The position numbers and the translations under genes were made by a program. Below, one piece after another: positions 1 to 11,400 of a DNA stretch of 12,613 nucleotides; within the stretch, counting starts at the first letter, position 1, and each line of letters begins with the position of its first letter. Where the stretch lies: NCBI GenBank assembly GCA_003695505.1, contig RFIY01000257.1, positions 1-12,613 on the forward strand, given 5' to 3'. This stretch comes from J088 sp003695505 [NCBI: Candidatus Dadabacteria bacterium] (GTDB lineage: Bacteria; J088). The notes under the pieces were generated by a model. The model did no database searches. It saw only the letters and a program-made list of their open reading frames with translations, and had not been told where the DNA came from.

Positions 1-486
1 CAACCAATCAATTGTGACCGCATCGATGCTCGCCTGAGCCGCGCGATAGCCGAAAAATGATGTATCGCCGTCATGTCCGCCCGGGCCGTAGTCCCGGCTC
101 TGCATCATTCGGTAGTGGAACCTGAGATCGGCCATATCCAGATCCGGAGTTTGGGGGATGGGCAGCGCATAGACGCGCCCATATGACGCGAGCACATATG
201 AATTGGTGTACCAACCGCCACCCACGGATGTATTGAAGTTCTTCAGTCCATCTTCGCTCTCATCAAACTCAATCACCGGCCGGGCCATGTACATGGCGAT
301 ATTTTCCCACGCATCGAGCAGGCCGTCTCCATCGGCATCCACGCAAAACGAATATTCCACCGGATTCCCCGCCTCGCAGTCGGCAACCGTGATCGGGACG
401 CCGGGGACCCGCAACGTCACATGGTCATCCTGGAAACCGGCGCCGATGGTGCGTAGCGGTGCCTCGTCAATAACAAATTCCTGCCA
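1..486 (-). pseudogene. Orphan second copy of the giant protein's C-terminal module, 5'-truncated, continues past the left edge
   Basis: The minus strand is open for 162 codons from 486 to 1 and runs out of the window. Its product closely matches residues 3094-3243 of the giant protein. Both begin WQEFVIDEA, and they share TIGAGFQDDHVTLRVPGVP, a Ca-loop-like DADGD..LLDAWE, the segment NIAMYMARPVIEFDE, NSYVLASYGRVY, QSRDYG and GDTS.FGYR. After FGYR the two differ. The copy has no signal peptide. A TAG at 487-489 lies exactly where the giant gene has a Lys codon. The only early in-frame start is a GTG about 20 codons in (AGGA seven bases before it), which would yield a leaderless protein. I read it as a silent or orphan module left by duplication, or a donor for recombination; it could also be a decaying pseudogene. 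Homology is certain, expression is doubtful. The Ca-loop is intact here (DADGDG), whereas the giant protein has Tyr at the sixth position. Confidence 0.8.
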
Positions 487-509
487 CTAATCTTGCTCTT
501 GAGGTGCAA

Positions 510-974
510 CTACTCCGCGCAGCTATCCGGCTCCCAGGAATTGATCTCGGACGCCCGGACCCGGAAGATTTCCTGCACGCGGTGGCCGTCCACGACATAC
601 TCAATTGTGATCCGGCCGTCTTCATATGTGATCACCCGTTCCGTCGCGAAGAACTCCGGTGGCGCTTCCGACGCATCATATACGCGAGCCTTCTTGCCCT
701 TCTGTACGGCAATGGTAATTGTGTCAGCAAACAGAAAGGGGATACGCTCGATCACTGCTGTGACATCCCTGGCTGTTTCGACCGTCATATAATGCGATTC
801 CGGTGGAGCATTTCCCTTTGAGGGTTCCGTCAGGACAACCTCGGCATCGGACAGGTCGATACCGAAATTTTTGTCCGCAACCCGGTAATCATGCTGATTG
901 CACAGGACAGGTCCGCAACCAGCTGAAAATACCACCAGGAAAAATGCGACCAGATAAGGATTGCGCCGCCTCAA
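510..974 (-). CDS. Small lipoprotein of unknown function, 154 aa, TTG start
   Basis: I do not recognise a family. The chosen start is TTG at 974-972. It overlaps the stop of the preceding gene (TTGA) and has GGAG seven bases upstream at 982-985. It gives a clean lipoprotein signal: MRRRNPYLVAFFLVVFSAGC, with three arginines, a hydrophobic core and Ser-Ala-Gly before the lipidated Cys20. A longer frame back to 1052 exists, but its first 26 residues are hydrophilic and would bury the signal peptide inside the upstream gene. The mature part is about 135 residues, soluble-looking and mixed alpha/beta in character. It has two cysteines close to the N-terminus and one near the C-terminus (PDSCAE). 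Residue +2 is Gly, so it is not the Asp-type inner-membrane retention signal, and an outer-membrane location is plausible. It is the third gene of an overlapping unit with the giant protein. A partner, accessory or immunity role is possible but unproven. Confidence 0.8.
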   Translation of the reverse strand: MRRRNPYLVAFFLVVFSAGCGPVLCNQHDYRVADKNFGIDLSDAEVVLTEPSKGNAPPESHYMTVETARDVTAVIERIPFLFADTITIAVQKGKKARVYDASEAPPEFFATERVITYEDGRITIEYVVDGHRVQEIFRVRASEINSWEPDSCAE

Positions 975-1288
975 GGGAGTACTCCAGATATGGTCACGGA
1001 CGTGCCGTCCGTCATGTGTACTGCGTAGATCCACTTGCTCGTGAGTCTCCAAGGCTTCGGGGGCCTGCCACCGCTCAAAACCAGTTCTGGACGATAATCC
1101 GAGTGAAGCCCGGATTCGGTGTCCGGTTGGCCATCAACGAGCCGGCCCAGATACTCCGTTTCGATTGTTTCGCTGGTGTCCCAACAGCGTGGCTGACAGC
1201 GAATGCGACCGTATTGGGTGTGCATCTGGACATCAACAGATCCGACTAACACCAACAACAGCACCATCAGCAAACGCGCGGCGTTCAT
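971..1288 (-). CDS. Small exported protein of unknown function, 105 aa
   Basis: The ATG at 1288-1286 overlaps the TGA of the giant gene (ATGA). GAGG lies eight bases upstream at 1297-1300, inside the giant gene's last codons, so translational coupling is likely. The N-terminus MNAARLLMVLLLVLVGS is a short Sec-type signal peptide with one arginine and a Leu/Val core, and cleavage probably falls around residues 18-22. The mature part is about 85 residues. It has one close cysteine pair (C-Q-P-R-C), is rich in Thr, Gly and aromatics, and ends VTISGVLP. There is no transmembrane segment beyond the signal peptide and no recognisable domain. Its stop overlaps the next gene's TTG start, so the three genes form one tight unit. 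A periplasmic or secreted partner of the giant protein is the obvious guess from context, but nothing in the sequence shows the activity. Confidence 0.78.
   Translation of the reverse strand: MNAARLLMVLLLVLVGSVDVQMHTQYGRIRCQPRCWDTSETIETEYLGRLVDGQPDTESGLHSDYRPELVLSGGRPPKPWRLTSKWIYAVHMTDGTSVTISGVLP
982..985 (-). promoter_or_regulatory. Shine-Dalgarno site (GGAG) deciding the TTG start of the lipoprotein gene
   Basis: GGAG sits seven bases before the TTG at 974, within the last codons of the upstream 105-residue gene. Together with the TTGA stop/start overlap it supports the unusual TTG start. Confidence 0.55.
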
Positions 1289-2436
1289 GGTTCAAACCTC
1301 TGAAAATTGCTCAATGACTCCCCTGGCGTCTTGGGCGAATCACCATTGCAACTTTTTCGACCACCACAAAACTTGTACTTCTCGGGATTCGGATCTGTTT
1401 GTGCCTTCGACTTATTCCAGACATATTCGCCCGGAAACCCTTCGGCAGCACCCCAGAACCATCTACCTGCCACAACATCTTTGAAAGGACGCATTCCGGC
1501 GATCCCTGCGTGCCACAAATAGTGCCCAAGATCGTGTACAAGCGGTCTCGCCGCGGGAAAATCTTGCGTGTAACTTCGATCAGGGAACGCTGTTGAGTAC
1601 ACGTTGCCGACAACGTCTCTGATCGGGGGAATCATACCGAATTCAGGCGACTGTGCGCCGTACGGTTCCCCCACATTCACCACTGGAGGTCTCACACGAA
1701 AGCGACTGACGAGTTGATCGTACGGCACGCCATTAGCTGAGCAATTGTACCGCGCACCTTTGACGCCATCGCAGCGCAGCGCCCAGGTCCCGTGTTTGCC
1801 GCCACCGTTCGGCGCATTACCGCTCTCGAAAAACACAAACCAGGTGTCCAGCGTATCGTGCCACTCTCCTTCCCCGGGCGCAAGGTTCCAGGTTTCGGGG
1901 TCGCGGTTGTCGCCAACGCCTGTGAACTGATGACCACGTGACACCAGGGCCCACACCATTGCAGACGTATTGCTGACCTGCCGCAACCGGTAGCCAAACA
2001 TCGACGTGTCGCCGTTATGCCCGCCCCCGCCGGCTCCGCGACCGTAGTCACGGCTCTGCATGATTCGGTAGTGGATCCGCAAATCGTTGTACCTGTCTTT
2101 CGGTAACCAGTACACGCGCCCGTATGACGCCAGGACATAGCTGTTTATTTTCAACCTGCCCGCCGTCTCCGAGTATGGCACGTTAAAGTTATGGACGCCA
2201 TCCTCTTTCTCATCAAACTCAATCACCGGCCGGGCCATGTACATGGCGATATTTTCCCACGCATCGAGAAGATAGTCCCCGTCCGCGTCGACACAGAATG
2301 AATATTCCACCGGATTCCCGGCCTCACAATCGGCAACGGTGATCGGGACGCCGGGGACCCGCAATGTCACATGATCATCCTGGAAACCGGCGCCGATGGT
2401 GCGAAGCTGCGCCTCGTCAATAACAAATTCCTGCCA
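1285..2436 (-). other. C-terminal module of the giant protein (last 383 residues): conserved front part plus unique tip
   Basis: Residues 3094-about 3243 are the part also present in the orphan copy at the left edge. They include a degenerate Ca-loop-like motif at 3143-3154 (DADGDYLLDAWE) and a region ending HNGDTSMFGYR. Residues about 3244-3476 have no counterpart in the visible window. This tip contains a HDLGHYLWH motif with His3394, His3398 and His3402, several cysteines (one pair flanks DGVKGARYN), and a Gly/Pro-rich, Cys-containing end finishing NFQRFEP. No named family is recognised. Base composition here is markedly lower in GC than in the Ig/FG-GAP body. Confidence 0.65.
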
Positions 2437-5400
2437 CTTTCCTTGCTCACGAGGCGTACTGCGACCAACGCGAATCTGATAACGATTCTTGCCAACCTGC
2501 CAAGGCGGGATCGTAAACGTCAAGACTGCGTGATCACCCAACACCGCGCGACGAACCCCCGGCGGATGCCAGTAGCTGCCATTGCGTTTTTCTTGCAGTA
2601 TCAACTCCGTATCGGCATTGAACAGGCCTAACCTCTGGCCGTCGAGCCCCTCGCATGTTCGTGACGCACCCACTTCTCCATCGACCGTACACGTCAGCTG
2701 ATCGTTGCCAACGTCCGTGTCATCGATAACGAAGCCCACCCAATCCGCATCCGCCCGAACGTATACCGAGATTTCGTACGCGAGATCCTGCCCGCGCTGT
2801 ATGCTCGCGTAAGGCCCGAATCGAATGAATTTCAGCGCATTCAAGAGGTCGGGCGTTGGGATGATCGGCGGCAGGTACGGACTCAATGGTTTGATGAAGC
2901 CCTGATCCACAACGATATACAGGTATACAACAGCCAGGAACCCACAAACACCCGTCTCGATCAGGTAATCTCGCCCGAGGCCGTTCGGATCCTCGCATCG
3001 CGCCAATACCGCTTCCTTAACATACTTCTCGAACGGCCAGTGACGGCACTCATAATCCGCTCCGAGCGTGTCGTACCATAGCTCCGGAGGAGCCAGCGCC
3101 GTATATTTGGAGGGGGTATTGTCGATGGCATACTGGCGCAAAGCGTCGCAGGCGCCGCCTGACGCGGGATTGCGCAGCAGGCTGATCTCGAAACTCGGGG
3201 CTTGTCCCGGCAGCTGGCTAGTCGGGGGCACACCAGACAGCGCGACACCAATGGGATCTGCGGCAACCGCCCATAGCACTTTTGCGCCGACGGCTTCGGT
3301 TGTCCCGGACGATGTATTGACTGCACGCACATTGAACTCGTAGTCGCCGTTGTGTAATCCACCGTACGATTTTGGGCTCGTGCAAGCCTCGTCAATCTGG
3401 ACCACCGTGCCACCCTTGCGCAATGTGCAAGTAAACCGCACTGGCGCCTGATCAGCCGCAAACCAGAATTTGACGTCTGGATCGTCATCGACCTCTTCTG
3501 CGGTGTGATTCAGTATCGTCGTGCGCGGTGGATTGTGGACTATCCCCGAAAACACCGCCGGTGTGTCATCGATCATACCGAACGCATTGACGGCGCGGAT
3601 CTCGAAAGCGAAGTCGCCGATTACATCTGTCAGCGACACGACCACCCCGCTCTGGCACGGCTGCCAGGCGGCGCCATTTTTCGAGCATTCGAACGTCGCA
3701 TCCGGATCGTCAGAAAAGAACGCCACGACCGCGGTCGTACTGTCGGCGGCCACACGGGTCCCGCTGATGTCGAGGATCGTATCCGGCGGCGTGACGATCT
3801 GCCAGGTATACACCGCGCCCTCTTCATCGATGTTACCAACCGGGTCGATTGCGCGCACACGGAAAACGTGTAGCCCGGAACCGTTCACCCACGTCGGAAA
3901 CGGACTGGTGCAATAGGCGAAGGGTTCGTCATCGACACTGCACGCGAACCGTGAACCGTTCACGTCCGCGCGAAACTCGAACACCGCGTATTCGCTGTCG
4001 GTCCGGTTTGGCGGCACCACGTCGATGAATGTCCGTACAAAGGGCGCGATCTGGACGGTCAGCTCCGCGGTCGTGAAATCGCCGGACGCGGAAAAGACCG
4101 CGAACGTCACCGGCAGCGACGTCTCGGACAGGTCGTGCGGCGGCGTCAGCGTCAGGGTCCCGTACTGCGGATCGAATGCCTCGATGCGGGTCCCGGGCAG
4201 CGTGCCGAGAATCGCAAACGTCACGGCGTCGCCGTAAGCGTCAAATCCGGCCAGCGTGACATCAGTGGTCTGGTTGGGCAGGATACGGACGGCTGTGTCG
4301 ATCGCAACCGCGCGGTGACGAGACGGCAGCACATCCAGAATCAGCTCCGGTGGCCGGTTACCTTCGCGTGACTGGAACCGAACGATCGACGGCGCCAGTT
4401 CATCAACCACACGCAGCAGCCAGCCGTGGTGCGGCTCCCCGTCCGCGATCTGCGCCACATCGGCCGACACATCGAACTCGACCGTACCTTTGCCGCCCCA
4501 GTCAAGCATGCCGGTTGGCTGCGGATCGAACGGCAGCGGTCCGGCCGCGCCGTCCATGGTCCAGGAACGGCAGGGTGCCGCGGCGCAGTTCCAGGTCGCA
4601 CCATATTCCTGCCAACTGGTTCTCAGGCGATGCAGCGAAAGCGTCAGGTGTTCTTTCCCGCGTAACGTGCGCGGCAAATCCGGATGCAGCCGCAATCGCG
4701 CCGCGGTCACCGTGCCGCCCTGCATCAGATCGGCAAAGGTAGCCGGATCAAAGCGCAGCAGCAGGCGCTGCGCGGCCACGGTAGCGGTCCCGGGCACAAC
4801 ACCCGCCTGCAACGGTTCACTGCCGTGGTTTGTATCGGGTGCGGCACTGTCTACCCATGTGTCGGCGGCGGCCGAAATGGTCGTGGACTCGATCAGGCCC
4901 GGCGGTACAACCGTAATCGTCAACCGCCGTACCGCCGACGACAAGAACCCGTCTGATACGCGAAAATAAGCCGTTGTGCGCCCGTAAAAGCCTGGTTCCG
5001 GTACAAAGACAAAGGCCCCAGTGTCGCGCTCAAGCGACAAATTGCCGTGATCGGGTGGTGCGACGAGTACATAAGACAACGGGTCACCATCGGGGTCCGT
5101 GCCGCGCAAGGCACCCACCAGGGTCTCGCCCTGCGTCACCGCACGCAACGCGGACCACGCCACCGGGGGGCGGTTGTTCGTTGCGTCGAACTCCAGGATC
5201 AGACGAGGCCGCTGACCTGCCACACCTTCGCGCGACGGGATGCGCAACACATCGTCCGTTGTCGCCGCCGGTCCGAGCCGCAGGGCCCAGCCGTATGATG
5301 GGACATTACCAGCAAACATACCACGCAGCGAAGCGGTAACATCGATGCGCAGCGCCGCGGCCGCGGATCGGGATTGAATCGCCGTCACCGCGGTCGCAGC

Positions 5401-8400
5401 GGGCCGAAATGGTGAATTCGTAACGTCGGTGAATGACCAGGGTAGCAGGCACCCTTCGGTCACCGGCACGGGCGACTGGGACAACGCCGCGTCATATCCG
5501 CAGTTCCAGGTTGCACCAAATTCTGCCCAGTTGGCGCGCATCTCGTGGACGCGAAGTTCCGCCGGAAACACAGACACCAACCGCGTGTCGGCCGTCAGTT
5601 CCAGCGTCGCACGCAGCAGGCTGTCCGCTGACACCGACGCCGGAAGTGCGAAGCGAATCAAGGCCAGCCGCTCATCACCGATGCGCAGCAGCTCCTTTCC
5701 GCCAAAGTTGCGATCCGGCGCGGTCGCGTCGACGTAGGTATCCGCCAGCTCGGTGAGCACGACCGTCCGCGTGGCCTGTATGTCCCAGGCGTATGTCGCG
5801 GGTGAAGGATCGACATTGCCGGCCTCGTCGCGTGCACGCACGGCGAAAAAATGGGCCCCACCGACGAGATTCGTTCGGAACATCGGCGACGCACATTGCT
5901 GCCAGACAAAGCTGTCAAACTGGCACTCCAGATTTGCTTCCGGCTCGTTCGCCGCGAAGCGGAAGGTGGCCTCGCTCGTTGCGCTCGGGTTTGCCGGCGC
6001 CTCCAGCAACAGAGTGTCAGGGCTGACCGTGTCGACTGTCCAGTGGTATTCCGCGGGGACGAGCGTGTTGCCGGGATCACCGTCGCTGACCGCGAAGACG
6101 CGCAGCACATGCGCGCCATCGCCAAGTCCCGGAAACACCGCTTCCGCGGCGCACGTCACATACGCTGCATCGTCCAGGCTACACAGATAGACGGGCGCCG
6201 TCAGCGTCGTCGCGAATCGGAATGTCGCCGTGGCGACATTGGTCACCCTGGCCGGCGCGCCAACGATCACCACCCGCGTCGTCGGATCGGGTGGCAGGAC
6301 AATCTGGTAGTCATGACCAAACCCGCGCGCACGGTACACGGCCGGGAGGAAGGCATCCACCTGCACCTCGCTGATTGCCGCAAAAAAGGACGCATCGAAA
6401 TCGGTGATGGCCGTGAAGCGCACGGATGGCGCGGACCCGGGCAAAGGCGCGCGCAGCAGCACGACGTTGTAATCGGTCTCGCCATCCGCAGGAACCATAG
6501 TATTGTCCGCGGTCACGTCGATCGGCGAAACATTTTGCGTCAGAAAAACTGTCGCAGGCGCCGTCACGAGTCCGTTGGCGTAGAGCGCGTCCCCGATGCG
6601 GAAGGGCGAAAACGACGCAAGGTAGCGCCCGATTGGCGGTGTAGGAACAGTCGCAAACGCGATCACGTTGCCATTTTGTTCCCCATAGACGTTGGCCAGC
6701 GGTGACGACACGACGATGTCGGGCGTCCCGTCCAGATCGAGATCGCCGGCAGGGACAACCTGTTTACCGAAAAACAGGCTGCCGGATTCGGTCGCCGGTC
6801 CGGGCATGCGCGGTGCATCGACGCGGTAGATCAATGTGCCGTTCTTGCCGGAGTACCCGTACACCGAGCCGACCGTGAAATCGACCGGCGGCGTGCCATG
6901 GAGGGTCAACACCGACACCAGCAGATCATCGACGCCATCGCCATCGAGGTCGCCGCCGTTCTCGAGCTCGTAGTTGAGCCCATTCGCGGTCGGTATTTCG
7001 ATATCGAACAGCGTCCGGTGATCGAATCCAGAGATAAGCCGCAATCTGCCCCGCGCCGCGGTGGCAGCCGTCACGTCGAAATTGCCCGACCCGTCGAACA
7101 GGGCAAACGGCGACGATGCGATCGCGATATCTGCAACGCCATCACCGTTGCTGTCGCCGGGACTGGCAAAACCGATCAGCGGATCCATGCCGGTCAGGTC
7201 GATGGTCGTGAACACGTCTCCATCGCGTCCGGACACGATGGCAACGTGCAGTGGCTCGGAAACCGATTGCGCAAATGCGGGCACCAGGATATCCGGCGCC
7301 CCGTCAAAATCCAGATCAGGGATCGTGCGCACCCAGTTGGATTCGAAAAACAGGAACGGCGGCGCTTCGACCGTATTGCCGGCCAGCAACAACGTGTAGG
7401 CGATTTGCCGGGTAGCGCCGTCGATGACGACAAGCTGATTCGATCCGTTGTAACTTGCGATGTCACCGATTCCGTCGTCGGTGTAATCGCCCGCGGACAG
7501 CGAAAAGCCAAGTCCAAGCGTCCGCTCGTCGCCATCGATCCGTGCGATGCGCGTCCCGTCGGCGCCCGAATACAGATCTACGCGCCCGGCCACGTTGTTC
7601 GCGCCCGGCGCGCCGACCGCCAGGTCAGCGATCCCGTCGCCGTCAACGTCGCCGAGCTGTCGTCCGACCGCAGAAGTACCGAACGACGACTCATCGGGCA
7701 AGATCCGCAACAGCTCCTCGCCGGTGGCGCCAGACAATACGACAAGCTGTCGCGTGCCCGAAAGAAAACCTGGCTTTCGGTCGACGGCAATGAATTCCGG
7801 GCGGCCATCGAAATCGAGATCCGGCATGACATCCAGCACGTTGGTACCCCGACGTGCGCCGTCGAACGGACCGGGCGCCTCCCAGATCTGGACGCCAGCA
7901 CGGGGCGCAAACGGCGGTTCGCCAGCCATGGCGGCAAAGGTCAGGGACACCGGACTGAAACCCGGATGTGGCTCCGGGACACCGCTCGGCCCTCTTTCGG
8001 GATCATCGCGGATCCACGCGAGCAATGCCGGCTCGCTCTGGTTGCCCGCGCGATCCGTTGCGACGATCGCAACGCGATGCAGACCGGCGCCGCTCGCCGT
8101 AACCGCATCGCCAGGCACGCAGGCGATCGGTGCCTGCTGGTCCGCCGTACATTGTGCGGTTGCGGGCTCCGAGTAACTGAACCATACGGACACCTCATCC
8201 GTATCGACCAGGCCGGCCGGATTGGGCGGCGAGGCCGCGAGGTGAACAACCGGCGGCGTCCGATCAACGGTCCACGCCGTCACGGCCGGCGCGGAACGAT
8301 TACCGGCGGCATCGATCGCGGAGACCGTAAGGCGCACCGTGCCATCAGCCACCTGTTGCCAGGTAACCGTATCGGGACAAGCCTGAAGATCGGCGGCACC

Positions 8401-11400
8401 GAATGCGCAGAAGTAGGTGACCGGTTCGCTGGCGGCAAACCGCACCACCCCTGACGTTTGCCGCGTGTACCGCGACGGTGACGCAGCAAATGTCACTGCG
8501 GGCGGCATCGTGTCGACGACCCAGGCCACGTCCTTGATCGTTGTGTTGCCCGCACGATCCGTCGCAACGATTCGCAGCAATTGCGGCCCATCGCCGGATG
8601 CCGTCACCGTGACGGATGCACGGCATGACGGCGCGACGGCGACGCCATTGAACCGGCACGTGGTCGTCACGGGCTCGTTTGCGGAAAAGGGTATCGCAAC
8701 CGTCAGCGATGACGTGACGGCTGGCGGCGCCTCGACGGCGACGGCCGGGGCCGTCGTGTCCTGCACCCAGGTCACACGGGTTGCCGGTCCCTGGCGGCCG
8801 ACAACATTGACCGCCTGCACACTGAGCTGGTGGGGACCGTCGGCCAGCCCGGTCAGCTCGACCGGTGTGCCGCAAACCCATTCTGCGCCCTGGTCAAGGC
8901 GACACAAACCGACCGCGTTGCTGTCGGGGACGGCATAGGCAACCTGTACCGTCAGGCGATTGTCATATACTCGCGGCACACGCACCAGGCTGGTGTCCAG
9001 CAAATGCGATGCGCCGGGGTAACGGACCAGAAAGTCCTTGCCAACTCCTTGCGCGATGAGCAACCCCGGCAGAAGTGCATCCACCGTCGCCATCGGCAGG
9101 GCCTCCGCGACCCGGTCCGTGATGGGCTGCGGCGTCAAGATCGTCAGCGCACCCATTCCGGGGTCGCGCACGAGCGCGAGTCCCAGATCGGAACGCCCAT
9201 CGGCCAGGACCAGGCCGATCGGCTCACGCGCGACTTGTGGTGGCTGGTCTGGCAAAATCAGGTTGACCGCCGGTCCCACGTCGCCGTCGAGGGCGGCGGC
9301 AAAGGCAACCCCGCCGTGCTGTTGCGCACCGTTGGCAAGGCGAAATACCGGTAGCCGCATCGTCGATGTCAGACTGTCGATCAGCACGCTTGCCCGGCCG
9401 GCTCCGGAAGGCGTCCCGGCACTGAAGGCAAACGAGGCACGGTTCGGCAACGTGATCCCTGGCAGCGCAAGCGATACGCGATTTCCGCCCTGCCCTGGCA
9501 GCCCTTCGAGACCTGCCTGCAGGGTCGATGTGGCGACATCGAATTGCAGCGCCAATGTCAACAGGCGTCCCGCGAGATTGCCACGGGACGTGAATGCCGT
9601 CCGCGCCTCCCGCAACGTGAAGCTGCTGACGGGGTCAATTTGCTGCAATGCAAGATAGGGCGCGCCATCCTCGGGTTGGCCGAATTCGAACCGAAACAGC
9701 GAACCGCTTGTCGCCGCAGCCGCAGCGATTGCCGTACGAAACCAGTACGGTGCAACAGCGCCCCGCCCCAGAATCAGCTCAAACGACAGTGAAAAGTTTG
9801 CCGCGTCAATTTCCGCGAGCGGAACCATTGCGGATACCGCGCCAGCAGCAGAACCGCTATCGAAAGAAAGACGCCCACCCGCCAGCGACGCGGTCATCGC
9901 CGTCGCCGAACGCGCGATACGCCACGGGAATCCGAGTGCCGTCCGGTCAAAATCATCCGCAAACTGGCGCCTGGGTGCCGCGACGAGCGAGAGAGGTTGC
10001 GCGCCGGTCACGGCATCGTAACCATCCGGGTCGCGTACCTCGATCACCTCGGTGACGGGCGGGGACCAGAGTACGCCGTCACTGGCCCGATAGCTGAACC
10101 GATCGGTACCGCGAAATCCGGGCGGAAAGACAACCGTGTACGTCCGAGTCGCGGCGTCGAGCGTCACAGATGCTCGAATCGGCGGCTGTTCAAGCGTCAG
10201 GAACAACTGCTGACCGTCCGGCTCATCAACATCGAGCGCAAGGGTACGCAACCTGGCGTCGGGGACAGACGCGAATTTACCCCTGGCCAGCGGCGCACGG
10301 TCCGGTGGCGTCGCAACAATCGGATCGATCAGCTCCACGACATCTGCCGTGGCCACCTGGGCCGCCGGATCGACCACGGTTTCGGGCAGCACGCGCCAAC
10401 GTCCTGACTCGTCGAACACGTAGATCTTCACATTCGCATCGTTCGCCGGGCGAACCAACTGCGCGGGATCATAGGGCATCACAATCGTTGCAGGCGTACG
10501 GAACCGCGTTCCAATCGGCCCAAACAGCGTCGCGACGGGCGCGACCGGATTGGCGACCGGCCAGATCGGCGGCTTCAGGACATCCTCGTCGATAAACAAC
10601 ACCGTCTCGACCGTCAGCGCGCCCGGTGGGACCTCGATCCGGGTGCCGTACAGGGCGCTGCTCGCATCGGTAACGGTCACGACACCACCCAAATCGGGAC
10701 GGATCAGGGCTGCACCGGGATGCGGAGAGGTGTACCAGGCGCGATCGGCAACCGTGGCGGCGTTGCCTGCCCTGTCGCGGATCCGCAATGACCAGGTGTG
10801 GCGGTCTTCGGACCAACCAATCTGCGGGGTAAAGACAACCTGGTCGGATGCTGGCGTCGCGGCGACGGCCTGACCATCGACGATCAGTTCAACCGCGCCC
10901 GCGGCAACCCCGGAGCCGGTATCCGTCCAGCGCGCTGAAATCGTCGTGAACTGGTCGCGGTGGACACTGCGGTCGCGAGGCGCCGTGTAGAGAAACGCGG
11001 GCGGAACACGGTCGATCCACAAGTCATCCGCAACCGTACGCGCCGGAAGAAATGCCTCGATATCGAAGACCCATTCGCCAGTACCCGCCCGTTTTGTCAA
11101 CACGCCGCGCAGGTCCTGAAGAAGCGTCGCGTAACGCGCCGCAAATGCTGCAGTTACGTCGGGCTGACCTTCGAAACGAACCCGGACAACCGCACGATCG
11201 TCGCCGTCGTCATCATCGGACCTGTCGCCAGACTTGTGGCCCCGGTCGTCATCATCGTCATCATCGTCGTCATCTCCGATGCGGAGCTCGATTCTCCCCA
11301 GTTTGTCGTTGTGTTGCGGATGGGGCCGGGGCCCGAATGCAATCACCGCCGGAATCAGGCGTCGGGCCAGATCACCGAGATCAACGCCGCGTTTCTTCAG

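Noticed and set aside
203-490. Plus-strand open frame of 95 codons at the left edge
   Set aside because: It lies opposite the duplicated C-terminal module, whose minus-strand translation is clearly homologous to the giant protein.
975-1052. Upstream extension of the lipoprotein gene to an ATG at 1052
   Set aside because: The added 26 residues are hydrophilic, overlap the previous gene, and would place the lipoprotein signal internally. The TTG at 974 has its own GGAG and a stop/start overlap.
3143-3500. RTX-type nonapeptide Ca repeats or a CRISPR array
   Set aside because: No GGxGxD-type repeats occur anywhere in the giant protein and no regularly spaced short DNA repeats are present. The Asp-rich motifs are FG-GAP loops and single EF-like loops.
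6898-8454. Long plus-strand open frame of 518 codons opposite the FG-GAP and Ig repeats
   Set aside because: It is an antisense shadow of the high-GC giant gene: Arg/Gly/Asp-rich, no domain, no plausible ribosome site. The minus-strand frame has clear domains throughout.
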